The notes beneath the pieces were generated by a model. It had not been told where the DNA came from, did no database searches, and worked only from the letters and a program-made list of their open reading frames with translations. This document shows positions 18,813 to 29,392 of a DNA stretch of 64,000 bases, piece by piece. Every line of letters starts with the position of its first letter. Position 1 is the first letter of the stretch. The position numbers were made by a program, and so were the translations under genes. This stretch comes from an uncultured Granulosicoccaceae bacterium (lineage in GTDB: Bacteria > Pseudomonadota > Gammaproteobacteria > Granulosicoccales > Granulosicoccaceae), in assembly GCA_938041955.1 (NCBI GenBank), contig CALISD010000007.1:1-64000 (forward strand). The letters are read 5' to 3'.

Positions 18813-20423
18813 ATGTCCTGTCGTAACCTTCCCATGTTTAGATCAGTGTTGGCGGCCAGCGTTATTGCAGCCAGCACGATGTCCAGCAGTGCTTTGGCTG
18901 ATGAGTTTCGAATCACCATTATGCACACCAATGACACGCATTCCCATCATGAGGCACAAGGTCGAAGTGGTGACGGTGGTGCAGCACGTCAGGCGACCGT
19001 AGTGAATGATATTCGTGCAGATGCAAAAAACTCACTTCTGCTAGATGCCGGTGACCGGTTTACCGGTACCTTGTTCCACAAGTACTACGCCGGTGAAGAC
19101 AATATCAAAGTGATGAATGCGCTGGGCTATGATGCGATGGCGCTTGGCAACCATGAATTTGATAACGGCTTAGATGTGTTGGAACGTTTTGCCACTGGAG
19201 TGAATTTCCCGGTGCTGTCTGCGAATACCGATTTTGGTACATTGGAAAAACTGGCCGGTGCTATTCCCGCTTCAACGGTACTTGAAGTCGGCGGTGAAAA
19301 AGTTGGCGTGATTGGCCTGGTCACTGCTGAGACACCTGAAATTACGATCAACTTTGCAGGCAAGGAAGCGATTACCTGGTCTGATGACTATGCCGCAGCG
19401 GTAAATCGTGAAGTCGCCAGGCTTAAGATAGATGGTGTCAATAAAATTATTCTGGTGACACATATTGGATTGGGTGTTGATATCGAGGTTGCTGGCAAAA
19501 TACGTGACGTTGATCTTATCGTTGGTGGTCACAGTCATACGGTGGTCAGTAGTGTGTACAAAGAAGGCGGTGATACCAAGTATCCATTAAAGGTTGATGA
19601 TGCTGATGGCAAGCCTGTATATATAGTGCAAGCGGGTGATCGTGATCGTTACCTTGGCCGATTGGATATGCGATTTGATGACGACGGAGTAGTCACGCGT
19701 GCACGCGGTGATCTGATTCTACTTAGCAAGCACATCACCCCTGACCCTACTGTCAATGCCATGGTAGAGGAATTGGCTGAACCCATTAATGAGCTCAAAA
19801 ATACTGCAGTGTCCCTTGCTGATGGCACACCTGTGGTTAGCAATCAGTTAATGACGAACCAAACCTGTCGCGCCGGTGAGTGTTTAATAGGCAATCTATT
19901 GGCTGATGCAATTCGTGATGAAACGGGCAGCGATATGGCCATCACCAATGGCGGCGGTATACGCGCCGATATTGACGAAGGTGAAGTGACTATAGGCGAA
20001 GTGCTCACCGTACTGCCTTTTGGCAATACCATAGCAACCCTTAAGCTGACTGGTGCACAGGTGGTAGCATCTCTTGAACACGGTGTGGGTCGGGTTGGTG
20101 GTAAGTCTGGCAGTGGTCGTTTCCCGCAGGTATCTGGTTTGCGTTATGAATTTGATGCCGCGCTTGATGTGGGTTCACGTGTTAAAAAGGTAGAAGTTGA
20201 TAATGGCAGTGGTACATTTGAGCTGATTGACAGCGCTAAAATGTATTCAATTGCTACCAATAACTTTATGCGCACCGGTGGTGACGGCTATGAACTTTTT
20301 AACAATGAAGCGGTTGACCCCTATGACTATGGTCGTCCTCTGGAAGAAGCGTTAATTGACTATATGGTCAAGCTTCATCCTGTGACTGTTGTAAAGGACG
20401 GTCGCATATTGAGTGGTAATTGA
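18813..20423 (+). CDS. 5'-nucleotidase / metallophosphatase family, periplasmic
   Basis: Signal peptide; MHTNDTHSH, GDRFTGTLF, GNHEFDNG, VGGHSHT, ITNGGGIRADI. Confidence 0.9.
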   Translation: MSCRNLPMFRSVLAASVIAASTMSSSALADEFRITIMHTNDTHSHHEAQGRSGDGGAARQATVVNDIRADAKNSLLLDAGDRFTGTLFHKYYAGEDNIKVMNALGYDAMALGNHEFDNGLDVLERFATGVNFPVLSANTDFGTLEKLAGAIPASTVLEVGGEKVGVIGLVTAETPEITINFAGKEAITWSDDYAAAVNREVARLKIDGVNKIILVTHIGLGVDIEVAGKIRDVDLIVGGHSHTVVSSVYKEGGDTKYPLKVDDADGKPVYIVQAGDRDRYLGRLDMRFDDDGVVTRARGDLILLSKHITPDPTVNAMVEELAEPINELKNTAVSLADGTPVVSNQLMTNQTCRAGECLIGNLLADAIRDETGSDMAITNGGGIRADIDEGEVTIGEVLTVLPFGNTIATLKLTGAQVVASLEHGVGRVGGKSGSGRFPQVSGLRYEFDAALDVGSRVKKVEVDNGSGTFELIDSAKMYSIATNNFMRTGGDGYELFNNEAVDPYDYGRPLEEALIDYMVKLHPVTVVKDGRILSGN

Positions 20424-20438
20424 TATATAAACTGTGAC

Positions 20439-20464
20439 CATCGGGGATCGTTTGATCCCCGATG
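20439..20464. terminator. Strong hairpin between convergent genes (likely bidirectional terminator)
   Basis: catcggggatc-gttt-gatccccgatg, perfect 11-bp stem, followed by ttgtagttttt. Confidence 0.75.
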
Positions 20465-20500
20465 TTGTAGTTTTTATTGCTGTAAATGCAACGGAGGGCT

Positions 20501-21487
20501 TTATGATTCACCAATGGTGATGGCGACTTTGCCCAGCACTTGCCGGTTCATAACATGGTGCATCGCGCTGGCTGCATCTGCCAGGCTAAAGATTTTATCA
20601 ATCTGTACTGATACATTTTCCGTCTCATACCAGTCGATTAGCTCTTTCATGTTGTCTGCGAATAAAGCAGGCTCACGTTTTACAAATGCTCCCCAGAACA
20701 CTCCTACCAGGCTTAGTTCTTTTACCAGTGCCAGGTTGGTCGGAAACTTTGGAATGGTGCCGGAGGCGAATCCGATGACTAAAAATCGGCCGTTTGGCGC
20801 CATTGCTCGAACGCTGGAATCGAATACCTCTCCTCCAACCGGATCATAAATAACGTCTGCACCGCGACCGTTGGTGTGTTCGCGAATGGCATCCTTAAGG
20901 TTGGCGTCGTTGTAGTTAATTACATGATCTGCACCGTTGTTTTTTGCAAATTTAAGCTTCTCATCGGTTGAAGCGGCGGCGATGACCGTGGCGCCCATAG
21001 CTTTACCGACTTGAACGGCAGCAAGTCCGGTGCCCCCTGCAGCACCGAGCACCAATAAGTTTTCATTCGGTTGGAGCTGAGCGCGCTGTTTTAGTGCATG
21101 GTGTGCTGTGCCATGTGCAACCAGTAAGTTGCAGGCTGCTGTCGGCTCTATGGTCTCGGGTATTGTTATCAGTTGTGTAGCGGGAAGCGCTATTTTCTCG
21201 GCGAAAGCACCGAAGTTAGCGCTGGTGGCAATGATGCGATCACCGACTGAAACGTTGCTTACGTTTTTACCGATCTGAGATACTGTGCCGCAGAGCTCCA
21301 TGCCCGGTACAAATGGAGTGGCTGGCTTTACCTGGTACTTGCCTTGTACCAGCAATCCATCGGGGAAGTTAACACCCGCCGCAAGAATATCGATAAGGGC
21401 GGAGTCATCGTCGACTGTTGGATCATCGATGGTTTCAAGTGTTAGTGCCTCTAGCGGGCCAAAGTCATTGCACTGTATTGCTTTCAT
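20501..21487 (-). CDS. NADPH:quinone oxidoreductase family (zinc-type ADH-like)
   Basis: MKAIQCNDFGPLEALTLE...PGMELCGTVSQIG...VLGAAGGTGLAAVQVGKAMGATVIAAAS. Confidence 0.88.
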   Translation of the reverse strand: MKAIQCNDFGPLEALTLETIDDPTVDDDSALIDILAAGVNFPDGLLVQGKYQVKPATPFVPGMELCGTVSQIGKNVSNVSVGDRIIATSANFGAFAEKIALPATQLITIPETIEPTAACNLLVAHGTAHHALKQRAQLQPNENLLVLGAAGGTGLAAVQVGKAMGATVIAAASTDEKLKFAKNNGADHVINYNDANLKDAIREHTNGRGADVIYDPVGGEVFDSSVRAMAPNGRFLVIGFASGTIPKFPTNLALVKELSLVGVFWGAFVKREPALFADNMKELIDWYETENVSVQIDKIFSLADAASAMHHVMNRQVLGKVAITIGES

Positions 21488-21523
21488 GGGGAGTCCCGGG
21501 AGGTCTGTTTGTAGAGGGTGTGT

Positions 21524-22558
21524 TTAGTCGGTATCTGCGGCGATAGTTTTTGCCATTGCCGATAGCGGTGCAACCTTTTGTTGTAAGCCGACGGCAAGAT
21601 CGCTTGAGGCATTGCCTTCGCGTCCGCGTTTGGCCACGCCTTGAAGGATCGCGGCTAGCCTGAAAAAGCTGAAGGACAAGTAGAAATTCCAATCATCTAT
21701 CTTATCGATTCCGGTACGTTGGCAATAGCGCTCAATGAATTGTGCTTCGGATGGAATGCCGAGCGCTTCAAGGTCAATCCCCGCCAGGCCTGACAGATTG
21801 CCGCCACCAGCAGGCAGGCGCTGTTGCATGCAGTGATTGGCAAGGTCCGCGAATGGATGGCCTAGGGTTGAGAGTTCCCAATCCAGAACGGCGATTACTT
21901 TGGCGTCTGTTGCGTGATAGCGCAGGTTATCCAGCCGGAAATCACCGTGCACCAGTGAGACCCTGCCATCGTCCGCGGGTAAGTGTTCTTGCAGCCACTT
22001 AATGATCCATTCCATATCATCAATGGTTTGAAACTCTGAGGCACGGTATTGCTGTGTCCATCGCTTTAGTTGCCGTGCATAGTAGTTCCCGGGTCGACCG
22101 TATTCAGCTAAGCCCACAGCGTTGATGTCTACTGCATGTAATGCCGCGAGTGTTTTATTGATCTCATCGTAGGTTTCTGTGCGCTGCGATTTACTGTAGT
22201 CGGGCAGGCTGCTGTCCCATAGGGTGCGCCCTTCCATGTATTCCATTAAAAAGAATAGTGAGCCCAGGATATCGTGATCTTCACACAGATGATACATAGC
22301 TGGAACGGGTACGTCAGTATCGGCCAGTGCGCTCATGACGCGGAATTCGCGGTCCACGGCATGGGCGGATTTTAAAAGCGCTCCCGGGGGTTGTTTACGC
22401 AGCACGTAGACGCCAGAGCTTGCGGTGATTTTAAAGGTCGGGTTAGATTGCCCGTCGCTGAATTTCTCTGCAGTCAAGGGTCCTTTAAACCATGGCAGCT
22501 GTGATTGCAGGTATCCGCTTAATTTTTCAGTATCGAGTGTTTGAATGCCGTCAGTCAT
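21524..22558 (-). CDS. APH-like phosphotransferase (ACAD10/11 N-domain type)
   Basis: GQSNPTFKI, VLRKQPPGALLKSAHAVDREFRVM, LVHGDFRLDNL, VLDWELSTLGHPFADL. Confidence 0.88.
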   Translation of the reverse strand: MTDGIQTLDTEKLSGYLQSQLPWFKGPLTAEKFSDGQSNPTFKITASSGVYVLRKQPPGALLKSAHAVDREFRVMSALADTDVPVPAMYHLCEDHDILGSLFFLMEYMEGRTLWDSSLPDYSKSQRTETYDEINKTLAALHAVDINAVGLAEYGRPGNYYARQLKRWTQQYRASEFQTIDDMEWIIKWLQEHLPADDGRVSLVHGDFRLDNLRYHATDAKVIAVLDWELSTLGHPFADLANHCMQQRLPAGGGNLSGLAGIDLEALGIPSEAQFIERYCQRTGIDKIDDWNFYLSFSFFRLAAILQGVAKRGREGNASSDLAVGLQQKVAPLSAMAKTIAADTD

Positions 22559-22570
22559 AGCAGGAGTACA

Positions 22571-23806
22571 TTAACTTGTTGTGGTGAGGCGTTTAATCAG
22601 GTTTCGACCGAGTTGATTAATATGCACTTGATCTGGCCCGTCAACAATTCTGACTATTCGTGCGTATAAATAGCTGTCAGCGAGAATGGTGTCCTGGCTT
22701 ACGCCTGCTGCACCGTGCATTTGAATTGCGCGATCTGTGACTGCGCAGGCCATGTTGGGAGCGACAATCTTAATCATTGAAATGAGTTCCATTGCGCCTT
22801 TGTTACCGAGCTTGTCCATTTTGTCTGCGGCCATTAACGTGAGTAGCCTGGCTTGTTCAATCTCACAGGCGGAAAGCGCAATATCTTCTCGAATTTTGCC
22901 TTGCTCGCTGAGCTTGCGACCAAATGCGACTCTTGATTCAGCACGTTCACACATTATTTCAAGCACTCTCTGCGAGCGACCGATTAAGCGCATGCAATGA
23001 TGAATGCGACCTGGCCCGAGGCGCCCTTGGGCTATTTCAAAACCGCGGCCTTCACCGAGTAATAAGTTTGATGGTGGTACACGTACATTATCGAAGACGA
23101 CCTCTGCGTGACCCTCTGGTGCGTCGTCGTTGCCAAACACTTGCATAGGCCGCACGACTTTGACACCGGGGGTGTCCATTGGCACCAGGATCATTGACTG
23201 TTGCTTGTGGCGATCTTCATTGTCAGGGTCACTTTTGCCCATGACTATCATGATCTTGCAGCGTGGATCACAAGCACCTGAGATATACCACTTGTGCCCA
23301 TTAACAACATACTCATTGCCATCACGAACAATGCTGGTTTGGATGTTGGTCGCGTCACTTGAGGCGACGGCGGGTTCTGTCATTGCAAAAGCTGATCTGA
23401 TTTTGCCTTCAAGCAATGGAGCCAGCCATGTTTCTTTGTGCTCTTCCGTGCCATAGCGTGCCAGCACTTCCATGTTGCCAGTGTCTGGAGCACTACAGTT
23501 AAATATCTCTCCGGCGAACCTTGAACGTCCCATCAGTTCGCAAAGTGGCGCGTATTCAAGATTGGTTAATCCGAATCCACTGAACTTTGAGTCTTCCGTT
23601 TCTGAAGGTGGCAGAAAGAAATTCCATAAGCCTTCCGACTTTGCCCGCTCTTTAAGCTCTTCCAGTAAAGGCGGGATTGTCCAGCGATCATCCGCGTTGT
23701 CTATGCTTGACTGTATTTCTTTCTCAGCCGGATACACGTGTTCGTTGAGAAACTTATCGACCTTTTCTATTAAGGCGGTAGTCTTTGGTGAATGTTCGAA
23801 TTGCAT
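22571..23806 (-). CDS. Acyl-CoA dehydrogenase (ACAD11-like)
   Basis: [59 protein letters not shown]. Confidence 0.92.
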   Translation of the reverse strand: MQFEHSPKTTALIEKVDKFLNEHVYPAEKEIQSSIDNADDRWTIPPLLEELKERAKSEGLWNFFLPPSETEDSKFSGFGLTNLEYAPLCELMGRSRFAGEIFNCSAPDTGNMEVLARYGTEEHKETWLAPLLEGKIRSAFAMTEPAVASSDATNIQTSIVRDGNEYVVNGHKWYISGACDPRCKIMIVMGKSDPDNEDRHKQQSMILVPMDTPGVKVVRPMQVFGNDDAPEGHAEVVFDNVRVPPSNLLLGEGRGFEIAQGRLGPGRIHHCMRLIGRSQRVLEIMCERAESRVAFGRKLSEQGKIREDIALSACEIEQARLLTLMAADKMDKLGNKGAMELISMIKIVAPNMACAVTDRAIQMHGAAGVSQDTILADSYLYARIVRIVDGPDQVHINQLGRNLIKRLTTTS

Positions 23807-23813
23807 CGGTTTT

Positions 23814-24269
23814 CTATTCCAGAATTAGGATGAGCTGCTCAGCGACAAAGGCTGGCTTTAGTAGGTTGTGAATATCTACGACGGATTCATAGGTGACCAG
23901 CACGCCTTGCGGCTTGGCTTCAATGCTACGTATAGTAATGGTGAGCCTGATCTTTGATGATGCCGGAACTGGTGTGATAAATCTCACCTTGTTTAATCCG
24001 TAGTTCAATACCACTTTACCGTCGACGTACGGTGCTAGCAGATCGCGGCTTAAATGAGACAGCATGGAAAGTCCAAGAAATCCGTGTGCTATGGTGCCGC
24101 CAAGGGCTTTGGTCGCCTCTGCTGTCGGGTCAATATGAATGACTTGATGATCAAGTGTGACATCTGCAAATGCATCTATCTGAAGTTGATCTATTTCAAA
24201 CCAGTCTGTTGGGCCTAATGTGGTATCCGCCAGCGCAGACCAGGTTTTTATCAATGCTTGCTCACTCAT
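23814..24269 (-). CDS. MaoC-like dehydratase
   Basis: [43 protein letters not shown]. Confidence 0.9.
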   Translation of the reverse strand: MSEQALIKTWSALADTTLGPTDWFEIDQLQIDAFADVTLDHQVIHIDPTAEATKALGGTIAHGFLGLSMLSHLSRDLLAPYVDGKVVLNYGLNKVRFITPVPASSKIRLTITIRSIEAKPQGVLVTYESVVDIHNLLKPAFVAEQLILILE

Positions 24270-24308
24270 TGCCTGCTCGTGTTGCCAGCGTTAGAAATTC
24301 TCTATGTA

Positions 24309-25052
24309 TCATTTCTTATTTAGAAAGTTTTCGAGCTTTTGCTTAAACTCATCTGAACCCATCAGGCGACCAAACTCTTTTGCTTCGCGATCAATGACTT
24401 CCTGATATCTCTCGTTGCGTGCTTTCAACAAAGCTCTTGACGTTGTCAGTGAATCATCCGGCTTGGCAGCGAGTTTTGCTACAACAGTGGCGACTTTTCC
24501 GTCCAGTTCTTCGCTTTCCACCAACTGATTGACCAGGCCGAAGCGTTCAGCCTCTGCGGCCAGTAATGGGTCACCAAGAAGCAGCATTTGTGCGGCCTTA
24601 TGGCTGCCCAGCACCGCGGGAAAGGTTTCCGATGACGCGAATTCAGGACAGACCCCAAGATCGGTAAACGGTGTTTGAAATTTTGCATTGTGGCTTGCGT
24701 ACACTAAATCACAATGAAATAACAGGGTTGTGCCAATGCCTATTGCCGCTCCGTCGACTGAGGCGATGATGGGCTTGGTGCAGCTGAGCATGGCGCGCAT
24801 CAATGCGAATGGTGCGTCGAAAGTGCCACCGTTGCGAACTGAAGCGGCGAAGTCTGCGAGGTCGTTACCGGCGGTGAATATGCCCGGTGTGCCTTTGATG
24901 ACGATAGTTTTTACGGCAGCATTATTGTTGGCGTCTTCAAGACCCGAAGTGAGTGATGCGTACATTTCACTATTCAACGCATTAAGTTTGTCCGGGCGAT
25001 TGAGTTGCAGTGTGCAGTTTGCACCGTCGATACTGTTTGTTATCAATGACAT
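24309..25052 (-). CDS. Enoyl-CoA hydratase/isomerase family
   Basis: LNRPDKLNALNSEMY, FTAGNDLADF, ASVDGAAIGIGTTLLFHCDLVYA. Confidence 0.92.
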   Translation of the reverse strand: MSLITNSIDGANCTLQLNRPDKLNALNSEMYASLTSGLEDANNNAAVKTIVIKGTPGIFTAGNDLADFAASVRNGGTFDAPFALMRAMLSCTKPIIASVDGAAIGIGTTLLFHCDLVYASHNAKFQTPFTDLGVCPEFASSETFPAVLGSHKAAQMLLLGDPLLAAEAERFGLVNQLVESEELDGKVATVVAKLAAKPDDSLTTSRALLKARNERYQEVIDREAKEFGRLMGSDEFKQKLENFLNKK

Positions 25053-25097
25053 TGTATTCCCCCACTAAAAATTTATTAACTAACAGATTTTGCGAGT

Positions 25098-26024
25098 CTA
25101 CTGCAACGCAAATAACCGGTCGTTGTATTCTTTTTTCATGCTTTCGCAAAGTTCAGCAACGCTTGGAATGTCTTTTATGTTTCCTGCTCCGTGCCCGGCA
25201 GACCATATGGTTTTCCAGGCCTTAGCTTCATCCAGTTCTTTACCAAGATCAATCTCAGGGTTGGCCGCATCATCAAGGCTGATACCGTTGCTTTCAAGGC
25301 TCTGTCTTATAAAGTTTGCTGGTATGCCAGAGACTTTTGCGGTGTAGACAATATCTTCTGCGCGAGCTGATACCACCATTTCTTTGTATTCCTGGTCAGC
25401 CATGCTTTCTTTGGTGGCGATGAACCGGGTGCCGATGTAGGCAATGTCAGCGCCTGCTGCACGGGATGCCAGAACCTGCCCGCCTGTCGAAATGGCACCG
25501 GATTGTATTACGCAGGTGTCAAATTCGTTCTTAATCTCTTTGATAAAGGCGAAAGGGTGCAATGTGCCAGCATGGCCGCCTGCACCTGCGGATACCAGAA
25601 TCAATCCGTCGACGCCTGCTTCAATGGCTTTTTCAGAGTGGCGCATATTGGTCACGTCATGAAAAACCAGGCCTCCATAACTGTGTACCGCATCGACCAC
25701 CTCGGATACTGCACCGAGTGAAGTGATCACGATGGGGACTTTGTGTGCCACGGTGACTTTGAGGTCTGCTGCAAGCCTCGGGTTGGTTTTGTGGACGATC
25801 AAATTGATACCGAAAGGTGAGTGATCTTTGCCCTCTAAAGTGGAGTTTATTTGCAGCAGCCATTCAGCATAGCCTTCGGTGGTGCGCTGGTTCAGCGCCG
25901 GGAAGGTGCCGGCAATGCCGTTTAAGCAGCAGGCGGTAACGAGATCAGGCCCTGAGACAAGAAACATCGGTGCTGCGATCACCGGAAATTTCAGTTTACC
26001 TTCAAGCTGCTTAGGCAGTGTCAT
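25098..26024 (-). CDS. Nitronate monooxygenase family protein
   Basis: MTLPKQLEGKLKFPVIAAPMFLVSGPDLVTACCLNGIAGTFPALN...VDGLILVSAGAGGHAGTLHPFAF; the track ORF extends further upstream but the family start is at the internal ATG (26024). Confidence 0.9.
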   Translation of the reverse strand: MTLPKQLEGKLKFPVIAAPMFLVSGPDLVTACCLNGIAGTFPALNQRTTEGYAEWLLQINSTLEGKDHSPFGINLIVHKTNPRLAADLKVTVAHKVPIVITSLGAVSEVVDAVHSYGGLVFHDVTNMRHSEKAIEAGVDGLILVSAGAGGHAGTLHPFAFIKEIKNEFDTCVIQSGAISTGGQVLASRAAGADIAYIGTRFIATKESMADQEYKEMVVSARAEDIVYTAKVSGIPANFIRQSLESNGISLDDAANPEIDLGKELDEAKAWKTIWSAGHGAGNIKDIPSVAELCESMKKEYNDRLFALQ

Positions 26025-26116
26025 GTAACAACCCTTATTTTTGTATGTTGTCAGTATAAAGGATACTGTGGGTTGTTCGATCTGAATATTAGATTCTTTG
26101 GCTCGTTGACTAGTAG

Positions 26117-26488
<372 letters not shown>

Positions 26489-26520
26489 CGGTTGTGGTGT
26501 GATGTGTGCAATAGGGTGGT

Positions 26521-26988
26521 ATGGCACGACATCGTAAAATTAATCCTCGCCGCGAATTACATCAGAGTTACCGGCCCGTTGCTGACCGCTATGATCGTGG
26601 TGATGCATCGGATGCTCGCGTGAAGAAAATGGCCAGGCGCAAGCTCGTCAGTACCGAGCTTGAAGATTTTATGCGGTATTTGAATTCCCCCTGGCACATA
26701 GTGTGGCGGAACTTTCTTGTCGGCCTTGTGCGTGGTCTGAGTGCGGTAATCGGGGCGACGGTGATTGTCGGTCTGGCAATTTGGGTATTAACGCTGTTTA
26801 TCGATATGCCTTTGATTGGTCAATACGCAAAAAACATCAAAGTGAAGGTCGATAAAGTCGCCCAGGAAACTCGCTACTCAGATGACTTCGTACGCTTGCA
26901 GCGAACCATGGAGCGAATTGATTTGCGCCTGAAGACCCAGAATGAATTGTTGCAGCAGGTGCTGAATAAAAAACCTGAGCAGGAATAG
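26521..26988 (+). CDS. DUF5665-like membrane protein
   Basis: FMRYLNSPWHIVWRNFLVGLVRGLSAVIGATVIVGLAIWVLTLF. Confidence 0.65.
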   Translation: MARHRKINPRRELHQSYRPVADRYDRGDASDARVKKMARRKLVSTELEDFMRYLNSPWHIVWRNFLVGLVRGLSAVIGATVIVGLAIWVLTLFIDMPLIGQYAKNIKVKVDKVAQETRYSDDFVRLQRTMERIDLRLKTQNELLQQVLNKKPEQE

Positions 26989-26996
26989 AGATTCGG

Positions 26997-27524
26997 TTAC
27001 CGATCAATGATGGGATCAGGGCAATACTCGCGTCGTTGGCATTCATGGCAGTGCTCACCTAAATAGAGGTGGTCAATCCAACCCATCAGTTGATCGATGT
27101 GAGCGGAGTCATCGAAAACGAAGCCGGCCTCAAAGTTTCTGCGATGTTCGCTTTTTGCCCCCATGCCGGCACCCGTAAGATTTGGTGATCCGATAAATGC
27201 CTGTGCACCATCAATGACGATCGCTTTGGTGTGGATTCTCGGACACAGTATGCGCTCAAATAATTCATTGTTGATCAGACTATCGTAGTTGTCGAAATCT
27301 TCTCTGAAGCGTGGGCCTGGTTCTTTGGCATGCATCAAGCGCACAGCAACACCCTGTTCGACCAATTGCGCAAGCACGGCCAGAAAAGGTTCAAAGCCAC
27401 TATCAGTCTCGACGTGCAGGTCTTTTAAATCTGCCGTTATCAGCCAGAGAAACTTCTTTGCTCTGGGTATTTTACTCTGTACAAATTCGGTGTAGATGTC
27501 TCTGTTGAGTAATAATTGGTGCAT
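26997..27524 (-). CDS. Phospholipase D-like protein with a single HKD motif and C-terminal Cys cluster
   Basis: RIHTKAIVIDGAQAFIGSPNLTGAG (HxKx4D...GSxN); C-terminal HCHECQRREYCPDP. Confidence 0.8.
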   Translation of the reverse strand: MHQLLLNRDIYTEFVQSKIPRAKKFLWLITADLKDLHVETDSGFEPFLAVLAQLVEQGVAVRLMHAKEPGPRFREDFDNYDSLINNELFERILCPRIHTKAIVIDGAQAFIGSPNLTGAGMGAKSEHRRNFEAGFVFDDSAHIDQLMGWIDHLYLGEHCHECQRREYCPDPIIDR

Positions 27525-27672
27525 CTGATAGAATTTTCCGGTTTTATCCGATGTCGCTATCTATTAACGGCAGGGAATAGGTTGGTGTATTGTATTGTGT
27601 AGCGCCGGGGGCGGTTGAACTATCTTAATCCGCTTCCACCTAAGTACTTGTGGTTATGAGCATGGAATAGCG

Positions 27673-28176
27673 ATGGTTATGGAAAAGATTGGAAGAGGTA
27701 CTCGATTTCTTACTTTTGCGTGCCTTGTCGCTGCTTCTTCTGCCGGTTTTGCTCAAAAAGGGCTGACGGTGGAAAGTGCGCACAGCGAAAACCAGCCTGT
27801 GCGGACCTTGATAGGCCGTGTCTCAAATGTTCTTAGTGGAGACAAATTGCAGTTGCTTCTGCCGAATGGTGAATTGGTCTTTGTCCAGCTGGCAGGGATA
27901 GTATCGCCCGCAATCACAGAACCGCTTGGCAAACGTGCTCATGCCTGGTTGTCGAGCGAGCTGCTTGATCGACTTGTGTCGGCAGAGTGTGAGCAAAATG
28001 AGGAATCGTTTTTGTGTGTGGTTTTTCCTGATGACAGAGACATCAATCGAATCAGTTTGTATCGCGGGTATTCGGTATGTGACTCTGAAAAATCGTCAGT
28101 TCATAATCAGCGGTTGTACGCCCTTGCCGAGCAGCATGCGCGTGATGAGAAAATCGGTTTGTGGGCGAGTCGTTAA
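27673..28176 (+). CDS. Exported SNase-like (thermonuclease-fold) protein, probably degenerate
   Basis: Signal peptide; LIGRVSNVLSGDKLQLLLPNGELVFVQLAGIVSPAI...GKRAHAWLSSEL...LYALAEQHARDEKIGLWAS. Confidence 0.65.
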   Translation: MVMEKIGRGTRFLTFACLVAASSAGFAQKGLTVESAHSENQPVRTLIGRVSNVLSGDKLQLLLPNGELVFVQLAGIVSPAITEPLGKRAHAWLSSELLDRLVSAECEQNEESFLCVVFPDDRDINRISLYRGYSVCDSEKSSVHNQRLYALAEQHARDEKIGLWASR

Positions 28177-28295
28177 GCTTCTGGTGGTGACAGGATCTTG
28201 CCTGGTGGGTCGCTGCTTCTTCTTTGTGGTGGTCTTGTTAAATCGCTGATCACTACTTGATCGACTGTGTAATATCGCTCACTGTGAGCTGAATT

Positions 28296-28988
28296 GTGCC
28301 GAATACGGGTATCGTTATGTTCAGTAAAAAAACGTTCAAATTTTTACGCGATCTTGAAAAAAATAATAATCGTGATTGGTTTGAAGCCAATAAACATCAC
28401 TATGAAGCGTTTGTTCGCGAACCCGCGCTGGCCTACATCGAGGCGATGGCGCCTCATCTTGGGAAAATATCCCAGTGCTTTGTAGCGAGTCCGAAAAAAG
28501 TAGGTGGCTCTTTGATGCGGGTCTATCGCGATGTACGCTTTGGCAAAGACAAGACACCCTATAAAACAAATATTGGAATTCAGTTTCGCCACGTTGCCGG
28601 CAAAGATGTTCATGCACCTGGTTTCTACTTGCACATAGAAAACAAGGAGGTGTTTATAGGGGCTGGAATCTGGCGACCGGATTCTCAGACCATTGGCAAC
28701 ATGCGATTGCATATGGATGAGAATCGAGCTGAATGGATGAAGATAAAAAATCACCTCGGGAAAAAGAATTTTTCACTGCATGGTGAATCTTTGAAAAAAG
28801 CCCCAAGAGGTATTGATCCGGACCATCCGCTGATTGAAGATCTCAGGCGAAAAGACTTTATTGCTATCCAAAATATAGAATCATCGTTAGTGATGGATAA
28901 AGATTTTGTTAAAAAATCAGCTGCACGATTGCTATCAGCTAAACCTTTGGTGAGGTTTATCTGTGAGGCGAACGATTTAGACTTTTAG
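28296..28988 (+). CDS. DUF2461 (TIGR02453) family protein
   Basis: FLRDLEKNNNRDWFEANKHHYE...VYRDVRFGKDKTPYKTNIGIQFRH...GFYLHIENKEVFIGAGIW. Confidence 0.9.
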   Translation: MPNTGIVMFSKKTFKFLRDLEKNNNRDWFEANKHHYEAFVREPALAYIEAMAPHLGKISQCFVASPKKVGGSLMRVYRDVRFGKDKTPYKTNIGIQFRHVAGKDVHAPGFYLHIENKEVFIGAGIWRPDSQTIGNMRLHMDENRAEWMKIKNHLGKKNFSLHGESLKKAPRGIDPDHPLIEDLRRKDFIAIQNIESSLVMDKDFVKKSAARLLSAKPLVRFICEANDLDF

Positions 28989-28995
28989 TTTTCAT

Positions 28996-29361
28996 GTGGC
29001 GATGAGTGAAATGTCTACTGATTTGGTGGGTACATGCATTGCTGGTTGGCCCGATGAGTTGGCCGAGATAGCCATTGAGCTGCGATCATTAATCAAAAAG
29101 ACCTTGCCGGACTGCATCGAGAGTATCAGGTGGGGTTACCCGGTCTATGAGCAGGATGGGTTGGTGTGTTCCATAAGAAATGCGTCCCGCCATATTGCGC
29201 TGCAGTTTTTCAGCTCGGGTATTCATCTTGATGACCCGAATGGTCTTTTGCAGGGCTCAGGACAAAAGATGCGTCACATCAAGATACGAAAAAAATCAGA
29301 AATACAAAAAAAATTGTATAGTGAGTGGCTGGTACAGGCGGCAAAGCATAATTGCCCCTGA
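28996..29361 (+). CDS. DUF1801 domain protein
   Basis: LRSLIKKTLPDCIESIRWGYPVYEQDGLVCSIRNASRHIALQFFSSG...MRHIKIRKKSEI. Confidence 0.8.
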   Translation: MAMSEMSTDLVGTCIAGWPDELAEIAIELRSLIKKTLPDCIESIRWGYPVYEQDGLVCSIRNASRHIALQFFSSGIHLDDPNGLLQGSGQKMRHIKIRKKSEIQKKLYSEWLVQAAKHNCP

Positions 29362-29392
29362 TCTATGGTTTCAACAATTACTGCGCTAACAC

